Assembly: GCA_036403235.1 (NCBI GenBank)
Contig: DASWRI010000033.1
Span: 115,568 to 179,567 of the forward strand
DNA: 64,000 bases
Direction of reading: 5' to 3'
Source of the DNA: JBGTFE01 sp036403235
Lineage (GTDB): Bacteria; Acidobacteriota; Blastocatellia; Pyrinomonadales; Pyrinomonadaceae
The first letter of the stretch is position 1; each line of letters starts with the position of its first letter. The position numbers and the translations under genes are program-made. Shown piece by piece: positions 8,824 to 17,452 of this stretch. Under the pieces are notes generated by a model. It was given only the letters and a program-made list of their open reading frames with translations, was not told the DNA's origin and ran no database searches.

Positions 8824-9618
8824 TTAATAAGCGAGCTTGATAAAATTCATTCCGCGCATGATGACACGCTGGCGGCGGGCAATTCTTTTCATCCGCTTAG
8901 CGGTTATTTGCGGATTTTCGCCGGGCAGAGCTTTCGGGGCGAAAACGTTGAGCGGGCTCGGAATGATGGCCGAAAGATAGGCGGCTTCCTGCGGCGAAAG
9001 CGCCGACGCCGATTTGTTGAAATAAGTGCGTGATGCGGCTTCCGCGCCGTAGATGCCGTCGCCCCATTCGATGACGTTTAAGTAAAGCTCTAAAATTCGC
9101 TTTTTGCTCAGATTTCTTTCGAGAAAATAGGTGATAATCGCTTCGCGCCCCTTTCGCAGAAACGAGCGTTCTTCGGATAGATAGAGATTTTTGGAAAGCT
9201 GCTGCGTGATGGTCGAAGCGCCGCGTTTGAACGAAGGCATCGGCGGAATCCACGCGTCCGGGTCGTAATCGCCTTCTTCTTTGGCTTCCTTTTCGGCTTC
9301 CTTCTGCGCTTCGTCCCAAGCGCTTTGAATCGCGTCCCAGTCAAAACCGTGATGCTCAAAAAAATGCGTGTCTTCGCCCGCTAAAACGGCGCGCTGCAGA
9401 TTCGGCGAAATCTGCTCAATCGGCATCCAGATTTGATATTTGCGCGGCTCGCGGTTTTCCTGTTTGGCTTCCGAGATGCGATATTCAATCATCGAAGTCG
9501 TCTGCGGGTTTTCGGTGCGAAGCTTGGAAGTGTTCGGAAAAGTGATAAATTCATATCCGAGCCAGACGACGACCGCACCAATCAATACCAGAAATAAAAC
9601 TTTTGTCCAATACCACAT
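8824..9618 (-). CDS. mtgA: Monofunctional peptidoglycan glycosyltransferase
   Basis: 264 residues: an N-terminal membrane anchor (about 5-25) and a GT51 domain. Motifs in order are AVLAGEDTHFFEHHGFD (catalytic E82), GASTITQQLSKNLYL, RKGREAIITYFLERNLSKKRILELYLNVIEWG and EAAYLSAIIPSPL. There is no transpeptidase domain, so it only polymerises lipid II glycan strands at the outer face of the inner membrane. An insertion rich in Glu/Lys (about 100-125) after the first motif is longer than in enterobacterial MtgA. Single gene, flanked on both sides by heptamer repeats. Confidence 0.95.
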   Translation of the reverse strand: MWYWTKVLFLVLIGAVVVWLGYEFITFPNTSKLRTENPQTTSMIEYRISEAKQENREPRKYQIWMPIEQISPNLQRAVLAGEDTHFFEHHGFDWDAIQSAWDEAQKEAEKEAKEEGDYDPDAWIPPMPSFKRGASTITQQLSKNLYLSEERSFLRKGREAIITYFLERNLSKKRILELYLNVIEWGDGIYGAEAASRTYFNKSASALSPQEAAYLSAIIPSPLNVFAPKALPGENPQITAKRMKRIARRQRVIMRGMNFIKLAY

Positions 9619-9621
9619 AAA

Positions 9622-9752
9622 GTCAATTACGAATTATCAATTACGAATTACGAATTGTAAAACCGTAAAGTTCTTAAATAGATGAAAAGTGAAAGCTGAA
9701 AATTGAGAACTATTTTATCTTTCAGCTTTTATCTTTCGCTTTTAAGTTTTCA
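9622..9752. repeat. Two adjoining heptamer inverted-repeat blocks
   Basis: ACGAATT-type units (about 9625-9660) are followed by AAAAGTGAAAGCTGAAAATTGA (in pieces, about 9682-9705) and its inverted counterpart TTTCAGCTTTTATCTTTCGCTTTTAAG (about 9718-9745). The second block can fold as a hairpin between crtI-like 9754 and mtgA. Not coding. Confidence 0.5.
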
Positions 9753-9753
9753 G

Positions 9754-11220
9754 TTAGTTTCCAATCATGTTCGCCACGATTTTGCCGCTGCTCATGACGC
9801 CCGGAAGTCCCGCGCCGGGATGCGTTCCGGCGCCGACGAAGTAAAGGTTTTCGATGTCTTCGCTTTTGTTGTGCGGCCGCAGATAAGCCGACTGCAGGAG
9901 CGTCGGCTCGATTGAAAACGCGCTGCCGAGATAGCTGTTCAAAGTTCCTTCGAAATGAAGCGGGTCGATGTGATGCTCGGAAATTATATGCTTTGAAAGC
10001 TCGGGCATATAATGTTTTTCGAGATATCCGATAATCGAATCGCGATACGGCCTGGCTTTCGCGCGCCAGTCGATATTCGCACCGAGGTGCGGAACGGGCG
10101 CGAGCACATACCACGAGTCGCAGCCTTCGGGCGCGAGACTCGCGTCGGTCGCCGTCGGGCGATGCAGGTAAAGCGAGAAATCTTCGGCCAGAATTTTTCG
10201 GTCGAAAATGTCTTCCAGCAAGCCTCGATAGCGCGCGCCCATCAAAATTTCGTGATGCGCCATATTTTCGTATTTTCTGTCCGTCCCGAAATAAACGACG
10301 AAGAGCGACATCGAATACGACATTCGCTTTATTTTCTCGTCCGTATATTTGCGGCGAAATTTTTTCGGAATCAGATTCAAATACGTAAAAGCGATATCGG
10401 CATTGCTGACGACGGCGTCGGCCTCTATGATTTCGCCCGTTTTCATCCGAACGCCTTTTGCCCTGCGCGCTCGTTCGTCAATCAAAATTTCCGAGACTTC
10501 GGCTTCGGTGAAAATCTCGCCGCCCGCGTCCAGAAACAAATCGCCGAGCGCGCGAACGAGCGCGCCCGTTCCGCCCATAGCAAACCAGACGCCGAATTTC
10601 TGCTCCAATTCGTGAATCATCGCGTAAATCGAGGTCGCTTTGAACGGATTTCCGCCGATTAAAAGCGGGTGAAAGCTGAAGGCTTCGCGCAGCTTTTCGT
10701 TTTGAAAATAGCGCGAGGCAAATGTGTAAACCGAGCGGTCAGAGCGCAGCTTTATCATTTCGGGAACAACTTTCAACATATCCCAGACGCTCGAAAACGG
10801 CTTGTCAATCAATTCAAACCCGACGCGGTAAATCTCGCTTAAATCTTTCGCAAAACGCTTGTAATTCTCAGTCTCGTCCGGCGCGATTCGGCGGATTTGC
10901 TCAAGCAGATTTTGTTTATCGTCGTTGTAATTAAAAATCGTCCCGTCTTCCCAACGGATATTGTAAAAAGGATTTATCTTGACCAGCTCGACATAATCCT
11001 TCGTCCGTCTGCCCGCCGCTTCGAACATCTCTTCAATCAGCCACGGCGCGGTGATAATCGTCGGCCCGCCGTCGAATTTAAAACCGTCCTGCTCGTAAAC
11101 ATAGGCGCGCCCGCCGAGTTTGTCGCGTTTTTCGAGAATCGTTACTTCGTGTCCCTTTGCTTGAAGCCGAATCGCCGCCGATAATCCGCCGAATCCGCTT
11201 CCGATGACAATAACTTTCAT
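9754..11220 (-). CDS. Phytoene desaturase-family FAD oxidoreductase (CrtI/CrtN-like)
   Basis: 488 residues. An N-terminal dinucleotide-binding fold (VIGSGFGGLSAAIRL, then EKRDKLGGRA) is followed by the carotenoid-desaturase signature FDGGPTIITAPWL and the C-terminal FAD contact LYFVGAGTHPGAGLPGVMSSG. The family removes hydrogens from phytoene or diapophytoene with FAD. No phytoene synthase (crtB) or other carotenoid gene is adjacent, so the substrate is unproven and a carotenoid isomerase or oxidase role is possible. A hairpin terminator separates it from the deacetylase upstream, so it probably has its own promoter at 11221-11290. Confidence 0.88.
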   Translation of the reverse strand: MKVIVIGSGFGGLSAAIRLQAKGHEVTILEKRDKLGGRAYVYEQDGFKFDGGPTIITAPWLIEEMFEAAGRRTKDYVELVKINPFYNIRWEDGTIFNYNDDKQNLLEQIRRIAPDETENYKRFAKDLSEIYRVGFELIDKPFSSVWDMLKVVPEMIKLRSDRSVYTFASRYFQNEKLREAFSFHPLLIGGNPFKATSIYAMIHELEQKFGVWFAMGGTGALVRALGDLFLDAGGEIFTEAEVSEILIDERARRAKGVRMKTGEIIEADAVVSNADIAFTYLNLIPKKFRRKYTDEKIKRMSYSMSLFVVYFGTDRKYENMAHHEILMGARYRGLLEDIFDRKILAEDFSLYLHRPTATDASLAPEGCDSWYVLAPVPHLGANIDWRAKARPYRDSIIGYLEKHYMPELSKHIISEHHIDPLHFEGTLNSYLGSAFSIEPTLLQSAYLRPHNKSEDIENLYFVGAGTHPGAGLPGVMSSGKIVANMIGN

Positions 11221-11289
11221 TGATTTAATTTTACAGAAACTTGCGAACGGTTGCAGAACCGAGAATTTCTTCAGAATCCCGGCCGCATG

Positions 11290-11333
11290 AAAAAGGATGC
11301 CGGTTTATTATTTCAAAAACCGGCATCCTTTTT
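11290..11333 (-). terminator. Strong terminator downstream of the HDAC-like gene
   Basis: A perfect 17-bp stem (AAAAAGGATGCCGGTTT at 11290-11306 with its complement at 11317-11333) and a 10-nt loop with T-runs on both strands. The only gene ending here is the minus-strand deacetylase (stop at 11384). Confidence 0.85.
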
Positions 11334-11383
11334 TTATCAAGAAGAGACTATCACTATGTCTCTATAAAAGACCGTTCGAAATT

Positions 11384-12322
11384 TTAAATTTGCTTAACAA
11401 GAGCTTTTTTTTCGCTTTCGAAAAATATTTTCTTCACCGCCCGAATCGTGTTTGCATGAATCTCAACCGTGTCGTTGATGTCGAGCGCGTAGCCGCCGCT
11501 CATCGTCGTCACAATCGGCGTTTGATGCTCGCGCGCAAATCGCAGAACCGTCTCGTCGCGCGTCCGCAAACCTTCGATTGACAGCGCAAGCCGCCCGAGC
11601 TTGTCCTTTTCGAACGGGTCGGCGCCGCCGAGATAAAAAATTATGTCCGGGTTATGCACGAACACGCGCGGCAGCGCTTCGTTTAGGATTTCGAGAAATT
11701 CGCGGTCGCCGGTTTTGTCGGGCAGCTCCAAATCGAGGCTCGAACGCTCTTTGTGCAGCGGATAATTTTTCGCGCCGTGCATCGAGAATGTAAAAACCGA
11801 GTCGTCCGTTTTGAAAATAAATGCCGTTCCGTTGCCTTGATGAACGTCGCAATCGACGATTAAAAACTTTGCGGCCAGTTTTTCTTTCTGCAAAACGCGG
11901 ATGGCGACGGCAACGTCGTTCAAAACGCAGAAGCCTTCGCCGCGGTCGGGGAAAGCGTGATGCGTTCCGCCCGCGAGATTTGACGAAACGCCGGTTTTTA
12001 AGGCTTCCTTTGCCGCGTTAATCGTGCCGGAAGTGGCCAGAAACGAGCGACGAACGAGCGATTTCGACCACGGCAGACCGAGCTTGCGAACTTCCTTCGC
12101 CGTCAAATCGCCGCTGACGAGACGCGCGACATAATCTTCCGTGTGAACGAGCCGCACGTCATCGACGCTGGCCGGTTCGGGCGCGACGATTTCTCCGGCG
12201 CAGAGAGTTTCTTCGGCGAGCAATTTATCGCGCACAAGCTCGAATTTGCGAATCGGGAAAACGTGTCCTTCGCCGATGTCGGCGTAATAATAAGGCGAGT
12301 AAAAAAGTTTGTAATCGCTCAT
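11384..12322 (-). CDS. Histone deacetylase-family zinc amidohydrolase
   Basis: 312 residues, the normal size for bacterial HDAC-like proteins. Hallmarks are AGGTHHAFPDRGEGFCVLND (active-site His pair and substrate pocket), the zinc site DCDVHQGNGTAF, and YLGGADPFEKDKLGRL late in the fold. The start (MSDYKLFYSPYYYADIGEGH) carries the typical first strand. Bacterial members deacetylate acetylpolyamines, acetyl-lysine proteins or acetoin-related substrates; the substrate is not visible here. Its upstream region holds a 20-copy 21-bp tandem array starting 52 bases from the ATG, which could influence its promoter. Confidence 0.9.
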   Translation of the reverse strand: MSDYKLFYSPYYYADIGEGHVFPIRKFELVRDKLLAEETLCAGEIVAPEPASVDDVRLVHTEDYVARLVSGDLTAKEVRKLGLPWSKSLVRRSFLATSGTINAAKEALKTGVSSNLAGGTHHAFPDRGEGFCVLNDVAVAIRVLQKEKLAAKFLIVDCDVHQGNGTAFIFKTDDSVFTFSMHGAKNYPLHKERSSLDLELPDKTGDREFLEILNEALPRVFVHNPDIIFYLGGADPFEKDKLGRLALSIEGLRTRDETVLRFAREHQTPIVTTMSGGYALDINDTVEIHANTIRAVKKIFFESEKKALVKQI

Positions 12323-12373
12323 CTATCAAAATAGTAGATTAACCGCTCCGTTATTTGAAATTCGCAATTCGAC

Positions 12374-12793
12374 ATTCACAGGTAAATTTTGCTTATTCAC
12401 ACCTGAACGATGGAGATTCACACCTGAACGCCGGAGATTCACAGTTGAATGACGAGCATTCACACGTGAACTTTAAAGATTCACAAGTGAACGACGAAGA
12501 TTCACAAGTGAACGACGAAGATTCACAGCCATCAGACGAGGATTCACAAGTGAATGTCGGCTATTCACAACTGTCGGACGCACATTCACACGTGTTGATT
12601 GAAGATTCACACGTGATAACTGCTCATTCACACGTGACGGACGAAGATTCACACGTAATGATTCAAGATTCACAGATGATAATTGAAGATTCACGGGTAA
12701 GGATTGAAGATTCACAACCAATGATTGAACATTCACAGGCGATGACTGAAGATTCACAGGCATTGATTCAACATTCACAAGTGAAATCACACA
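12374..12793. repeat. 21-bp tandem array, 20 phase-locked copies
   Basis: ATTCAC recurs at 12374, 12395, 12416 and so on to 12773 at exactly 21-base steps (one copy, at 12689, reads ATTCACGG), 20 copies with no insertion or deletion. The first ~12 bases are best conserved and often palindromic (TTCACACGTGAA, TTCACAAGTGAA); the rest varies. Because 21 is a multiple of three, open frames exist on both strands (7-residue repeats like DSQVNDE on plus, VNLQSLP on minus), so openness alone is not evidence of coding. The array lies between the HDAC-like gene and the FtsB-like gene and is followed by a terminator-like hairpin. Confidence 0.92.
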
Positions 12794-12828
12794 TTCATCC
12801 CTTATCCCTCATCCCTTTAAAAGGAAGT

Positions 12829-12865
12829 GCGGCTTGTGTCTCGGGAAACACAAGCCGCGATTTTT
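12829..12865 (+). terminator. Terminator-like hairpin after the 21-bp array
   Basis: An 11-bp perfect stem (GCGGCTTGTGT at 12829-12839, ACACAAGCCGC at 12848-12858) with an 8-nt loop is followed by GATTTTTGG. The T-run favours termination of plus-strand transcription, although no confirmed plus-strand gene precedes it. It could also serve weakly the FtsB-like minus-strand gene. Confidence 0.55.
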
Positions 12866-12965
12866 GGCGGAATGCAAACTGTAGGCAAAGCGGAGCGGAT
12901 AGGCAAAAGGCGGATTAGGTAATTGGCAGGGCAATCTGTGCTTGTAAATCAAACTCTCCGCTAAG

Positions 12966-13289
12966 TTAGTTTGGATTTACGGGCACGAGAATCTTTTCAT
13001 TCGGACGACCCATCCCGATTTTCCGGGCTTCGCGCTCAATGGCGCGCGGGTCGTTCTTCAAACTGTAAATCTCTTGTTGAATTATCAAATTTTCGTTGTT
13101 CAGCGAATCGATTTCGCCGCTCAATTGTTCAAACTGTATCGTCTCGCGGCTCATCTCCGTGTAGGCTCTTAAATTTATTGCCATACACATCATACAAGCG
13201 AGTGAAGTGATAACGACGAAAACAAACCATTGCGGAGTTGTGCTCTGAGCCGAGCGCCGGGCGCTCTTTGAACGATTTCTCATGGGCAT
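12966..13289 (-). CDS. Septum formation initiator family protein (FtsB/DivIC-like)
   Basis: 107 residues from ATG 13289; a longer frame would run back into the mutase gene, so this start, 16 bases after the mutase stop, is preferred. The order is a basic N-terminus, one transmembrane helix (about 22-42), then a coiled coil (FEQLSGEIDSLNNENLIIQQ) and the family-typical end DPRAIEREARKIGMGRPNE. This is the DivIC/FtsB/FtsL architecture: a bitopic divisome protein whose periplasmic coiled coil bridges early and late division proteins. It probably shares a transcript with the mutase. The alternative ATG at 13283 cannot be excluded. Confidence 0.87.
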   Translation of the reverse strand: MPMRNRSKSARRSAQSTTPQWFVFVVITSLACMMCMAINLRAYTEMSRETIQFEQLSGEIDSLNNENLIIQQEIYSLKNDPRAIEREARKIGMGRPNEKILVPVNPN

Positions 13290-13305
13290 CGAAATTGTTT
13301 GCGTA

Positions 13306-14700
13306 TTATTCCAGTAAGTAACTGCGACCTTGCTCAAGTAGCACCTCCAAATCCTTTTCGTTTTCACTCTCGGCGTAAATTCTGACCAAAGGCTCCGTCC
13401 CCGAAGGACGCATCAGCATCCAGTTTCCGTCCGTGAAGAGAAATTTCACGCCGTCCGTGCGATTTATTCTTTCAATTCGCCGCCCGCCGATTTCCGTCGG
13501 CTCCTGGGCAAGCTTTTCTTTCAATCTTTTGGCGACATCCTCGGTTAATTTGACCCCGATTCTGCCCGATTCGAGTTTTCCGACGCGTTTGTAAAGCTCG
13601 TCAAGCTGCTCGGTCAAACTCTTTCCTCTCACAGTGACGGCCTCGACCGCTAAAAGACACGCTAAAATTCCGTCCTTTTCCGGATAATGTCCTTTTATCG
13701 AAAGCCCCGCGGACTCTTCTCCGCCGAGGATAATCTTGTCTTTATTTATCAATTCGCCGATAAACTTAAACCCGACCGGCGTTTCGTATAATTTCAAATT
13801 TCTGTCGGCGGCAACCCTGTCGACCAGGTGCGTCGTCGCGACGCTGCGTGCCACTCCTTCTGTCCAGCCGCGCGATTCAGCTAAATAATCTGTCAAAAGA
13901 GCGATTAAAAGGTTCGGCGCGATAAATTCGCCGTTGGCGTCGATGATTCCGAATCGGTCGCCGTCACCGTCGGTTGCAAGCCCTAAAGTCAAATTTTTTG
14001 ATTTGACCGCCGCGCAAAGTTCGTCGAGATGTTCTTCGCCCGGCTCGGGCGCTTGACCGCCGAACGTTACGTCGCGCCAGTCGTGAATCGTTTCAACCTC
14101 TAAACCAAAATCGCGCAGGATTTTATCCAGATAACCGCGACCCGTTCCGTAAATCGCGTCGTAGGCGAAGCGGCCTTTGCCGTCGGCGATTAAGTCAAAC
14201 CGAATTTTAGTTTTCAAATCGTCCAGGTAAGCCGGACGCGCATCATATCTTTCAATCGAGCCGCCGCTCGCGTCTTCAATCTGCGGCGTATTCTTTACAA
14301 TTTCTTCAATTCGCTTCGTAATCTCCGGCAGAGCCGGCGCGCCGTCCGCGGTCGAAAACTTTATTCCCTGATATTCAGGCGGATTGTGCGAAGCCGTGAA
14401 ATTTATTCCGCCGACCGCCTTTTGGCTGCGAATCGCGTGTGAAATCGTCGGCGTCGGCGTCGTATTTTCGCAGAGCAAAACTCGAAAACCTTTTCTTTTA
14501 GCAATTTCCGCCGCCACTTCGGAAAACTTTTCGCCCATAAAGCGCGAATCGTGTCCGACAATCAGTGTTTGCGCAGCCTCGCTCGACGAACTTTCTTTCA
14601 AATAACTACAAATTGCTTCGGTCACCAGACGTACATTTTCGAATGTAAAATCATCGGCTATAATTGCTCTCCATCCCGATGTTCCAAAGCGTATATTCAT
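13306..14700 (-). CDS. Phosphoglucomutase/phosphomannomutase
   Basis: 464 residues from ATG 14700 (MNIRFGTSGWRAIIADDF); the frame extends upstream but the conserved fold begins exactly here. The alpha-D-phosphohexomutase landmarks are GGINFTASHNPPEYQGIKF (phosphoserine loop), ATDGDGDRFGIID (metal site), GGEESAGLSIKGHYPEKDG (sugar-binding loop) and RPSGTEPLVRIYAE (phosphate site). It interconverts hexose 1- and 6-phosphates for cell-wall precursor or glycogen synthesis. Whether glucose, mannose or glucosamine phosphate is preferred cannot be decided from sequence reading; the GEESAG loop suggests glucose/mannose rather than GlmM. The FtsB-like gene follows. Confidence 0.93.
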   Translation of the reverse strand: MNIRFGTSGWRAIIADDFTFENVRLVTEAICSYLKESSSSEAAQTLIVGHDSRFMGEKFSEVAAEIAKRKGFRVLLCENTTPTPTISHAIRSQKAVGGINFTASHNPPEYQGIKFSTADGAPALPEITKRIEEIVKNTPQIEDASGGSIERYDARPAYLDDLKTKIRFDLIADGKGRFAYDAIYGTGRGYLDKILRDFGLEVETIHDWRDVTFGGQAPEPGEEHLDELCAAVKSKNLTLGLATDGDGDRFGIIDANGEFIAPNLLIALLTDYLAESRGWTEGVARSVATTHLVDRVAADRNLKLYETPVGFKFIGELINKDKIILGGEESAGLSIKGHYPEKDGILACLLAVEAVTVRGKSLTEQLDELYKRVGKLESGRIGVKLTEDVAKRLKEKLAQEPTEIGGRRIERINRTDGVKFLFTDGNWMLMRPSGTEPLVRIYAESENEKDLEVLLEQGRSYLLE

Positions 14701-15370
14701 AGAGAAAGAGTAAATCTTTTTAACACTTTCTATTTTCCTTAATTTGTTACTGCTAATTGGGAGTGATAAAATTAAATTTGCTTTGACAGCAAGCAAGTTA
14801 AATTCCTCTTAAGGTGAAATTGAATTTATCATAAAAAAAATCCCAATGTAAAGATATTTTTTGTGCGCCTTAACTCTTTATTTTGTAGTATTTTACAAAC
14901 GCTTTCTCATGTATACGTTAAGCTAACTGCTTAAATGTGAACGCTAGGTGAACGAATTCCAACATTTTATTTATCTTCTCATATTTGCCTGATAAAACCT
15001 TGGAAATACCGCAGGCAAAAGTTTTCCACAATGTGAAAAATTATTAAGCTAATGTTTAATCTCACAATTCCGAGAATCGTGATTTTGTATTATTTTTGAT
15101 GTTTTTACTGTGTCAGAATGGAGTAAATATACATCTCCGCCACAATCTGTGTCAAATTGCTACAAAAAAATATCTTGTACAGCTTTTCACTATGTCATCT
15201 AAGCCTACTAAAATCAGCAACTTACCCATTCCGCCTGTGCGGCACGATTGTTGCTATAGATAGATTGATAATAATCTATGTTCTACTAACCCTTAACGAG
15301 CATCAAACTACCAACGCGAGAACATATAAATATTTATAAGAAAATTGTTTTCATTTAAGGAAGAGAAATT
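14701..15370. other. Long AT-rich intergenic region upstream of the radical SAM gene
   Basis: 670 bases between divergent genes without a credible reading frame. It contains a near-direct repeat (GTGAACGCTAGGTGAACG near 14937) and A/T-rich palindromes near the radical SAM start (ATAAATATTTAT near 15327). AAGGAAGAG at 15358-15366 is that gene's ribosome site. The region must hold promoters for both sides, but I cannot place them with confidence. Confidence 0.5.
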
Positions 15371-17395
15371 ATGAGACCTATTAAACATATCGAAAAAGGC
15401 TTGACCGTATTCGCCGGCAGCGTTTTCAAGGCGGTAAAATCTGTCAACCAATACAAACCGAACGCTTCGTTCATACCGAAATGGTCGGATAAGCCACTGC
15501 TTAAGTCCTGGCAGAAATCAAAACCGACGCTCGGTTTTCCGCGTACGACCGACAGTTTGTGCCCGAACTGTGTCATAGAGGCACGCGAAGAGATTTTGAG
15601 CGGTAAACGCGACGTTTCCACGCTGATTAACGAAAAGGTCGGCGAAATTAAAGCGCAGATTATCGAACGTGACGGTCAAATCTGGATGATTAAGGATTGT
15701 CCCGAACACGGGCATTTTGAAGATTTGATGGCGATTGATTCGAAATTTCTGCAGCACATCGAATCGCTGTTTCCCGGCCGAGACATTCAGTCGCACAACG
15801 ACGAAAAGCTGCACAATCACGGCTCTTCGACGATTAAATACGGGCGCGGAGCGGTTTTGACGGTCGATTTAACGAACCGCTGCAATATGATGTGCGACCC
15901 GTGTTTTATGGACGCCAACCAGGTCGGCTTCGTTCACGAGCTGTCGATGGAAGACGTCAAGGAAATTCTCGACAACGCGATTTCGATTAAGCCGCGCCGC
16001 CAGATGTCGGTGCAGTATTCGGGCGGCGAGCCGACGCTTTCGCCATATTTTCTCGAAGCGGTTCGATATGCGCGCAAAGTCGGTTACAACTCGGTGCAGG
16101 CGGCGACCAACGGAATCGAGTTTGCAAAATCGAAAGAATTTTGCCGGGAGGCAGCCGAAGCCGGACTTCGTTTCGTTTATTTGCAGTTTGACGGAATCGG
16201 CAACGATGCCAACTCGCACCGCCAAATCGGCAATTTGTTCGACGTCAAACTTCGCGCCATCAACAATCTCCACGAAGCCGGAGTTGATATCGTTCTCGTA
16301 ACGACGCTCGTCAACGGCGTCAACAACGACCAGGTCGGAACGATTATTCGATTCGCTCTGGAAAATCCGAAAAAGATTTCATTTGTATCATTTCAACCCG
16401 TTTCGTTTACGGGTCGCGACGAGCACATTACCGAGCAGCGCCGCCTGCAGCAGCGTTACACGCTGTCGCATCTGGCGCTGGACGTGCAGAAACAGGTCGG
16501 CATCACCGAACCGACGCGCGATTGGTTTCCGCTCAGCTTGATGGGCGCGTTTGCCGATTTCGCGGACGTCGTTCACGGCGAAGACTCCGAATGGGGACAG
16601 GTTTCCTGCGGCTGCCATCCGAACTGCGGCGTCGGAACGGCGGTGATGATTAACAAGGAAACGAAGGAGATGGCGCCCGTTCCGCAGTTTCTGAATATTC
16701 AGGGGCTGGTGACGGACATGCAGCACATCACCGACACGAATCGCGGCAAATGGTTTTCCAACATTATGATGGGCCTCGCGCTTCTGAAAAACTACAATCC
16801 GTATGGCGCGCCGGAAAGCCTGACGCTCGGCGGAATTTTTGCAAAATTCGATAAATCGTTCGGTTTGTCGGGCAAAGATTACGGAAAAGTAACCGGTGAC
16901 CGCACCGTTGAAGACATCGAAAAACGTCGCCAAGACCCCTGGAACTTCCTGTTTATCGCGGGAATGTGGTTTCAGGATTTGTTCAACTACGATTTCCGAC
17001 GCACCGAAATGTGCATCATTCCATACGGCACGCAGGAAGGCGAAATTTCCTTCTGCGCATACAACACGGGAATCGGCTGGAGAAACATCATCGAGCACAT
17101 GCACCAGAACGCGACGGTCGCCCAGTGGTATAAAGAACACGGACGCCACGAAGTTTTCGCCAAAGGCAAGGAAGTCTCGCTCGGAGACGCTTCGCACAAC
17201 TTGATTTTGAACGAAGTCGACCTTTCCCGCCCGAACAAACCGGAGATGGAAGGGCCGAAAACGGCTGCCGAAGAAATGCAGATGATGAAGAAGCTCTACC
17301 AGCAGATGGTTCTCGAAAAGAACAGCATCAAGGGCGATAATCTCGTCCAAATCGGCGGACTCAAACGCGAAAAGAACGAATCCACGAAAGCGTAA
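15371..17395 (+). CDS. Radical SAM enzyme of the Tes/MSS (MJ0619-like) lipid-coupling family
   Basis: 674 residues. An N-terminal metal-binding module (C64-x2-C67 ... KDCPEHGHFED with C110) resembles the rubredoxin-like site of MJ0619-type proteins. The radical SAM core follows, with CNMMCDPC (C171, C175, C178) binding the [4Fe-4S] cluster and QYSGGEPTLSP as the SAM-contact GGEP motif. Further Cys groups, GCHPNCG with a preceding Cys, and RRTEMCIIPYGTQEGE...SFCAYN, suggest auxiliary clusters. Related enzymes join lipid tails into membrane-spanning tetraether or diabolic-acid lipids; acidobacteria make iso-diabolic acid, so this is a candidate synthase (inference). A paralogue lies at the right edge. 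Confidence 0.75.
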   Translation: MRPIKHIEKGLTVFAGSVFKAVKSVNQYKPNASFIPKWSDKPLLKSWQKSKPTLGFPRTTDSLCPNCVIEAREEILSGKRDVSTLINEKVGEIKAQIIERDGQIWMIKDCPEHGHFEDLMAIDSKFLQHIESLFPGRDIQSHNDEKLHNHGSSTIKYGRGAVLTVDLTNRCNMMCDPCFMDANQVGFVHELSMEDVKEILDNAISIKPRRQMSVQYSGGEPTLSPYFLEAVRYARKVGYNSVQAATNGIEFAKSKEFCREAAEAGLRFVYLQFDGIGNDANSHRQIGNLFDVKLRAINNLHEAGVDIVLVTTLVNGVNNDQVGTIIRFALENPKKISFVSFQPVSFTGRDEHITEQRRLQQRYTLSHLALDVQKQVGITEPTRDWFPLSLMGAFADFADVVHGEDSEWGQVSCGCHPNCGVGTAVMINKETKEMAPVPQFLNIQGLVTDMQHITDTNRGKWFSNIMMGLALLKNYNPYGAPESLTLGGIFAKFDKSFGLSGKDYGKVTGDRTVEDIEKRRQDPWNFLFIAGMWFQDLFNYDFRRTEMCIIPYGTQEGEISFCAYNTGIGWRNIIEHMHQNATVAQWYKEHGRHEVFAKGKEVSLGDASHNLILNEVDLSRPNKPEMEGPKTAAEEMQMMKKLYQQMVLEKNSIKGDNLVQIGGLKREKNESTKA

Positions 17396-17420
17396 CTTTC
17401 GCTTCAATCATAAAAACAGA

Positions 17421-17452
17421 AAAGCCGTCTCGAAATTATTCGGGACGGCTTT
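17421..17452. terminator. Terminator shared by convergent radical SAM and XRE genes
   Basis: AAAGCCGTCTCGAA (17421-17434) pairs with TTCGGGACGGCTTT (17439-17452) with one G-T pair and a 4-nt loop. The right arm overlaps the last codons of the minus-strand XRE gene. A's precede the left arm, giving a U-run on the minus transcript. Confidence 0.75.

Noticed and set aside
12355..12918. 187-codon plus-strand frame through the 21-bp array, and a 105-codon minus-strand frame (12473-12790)
   Set aside because: A 21-base period without stops opens frames on both strands automatically. The plus frame passes through a terminator-like hairpin. No ribosome site was seen for either. Listed as a repeat instead.
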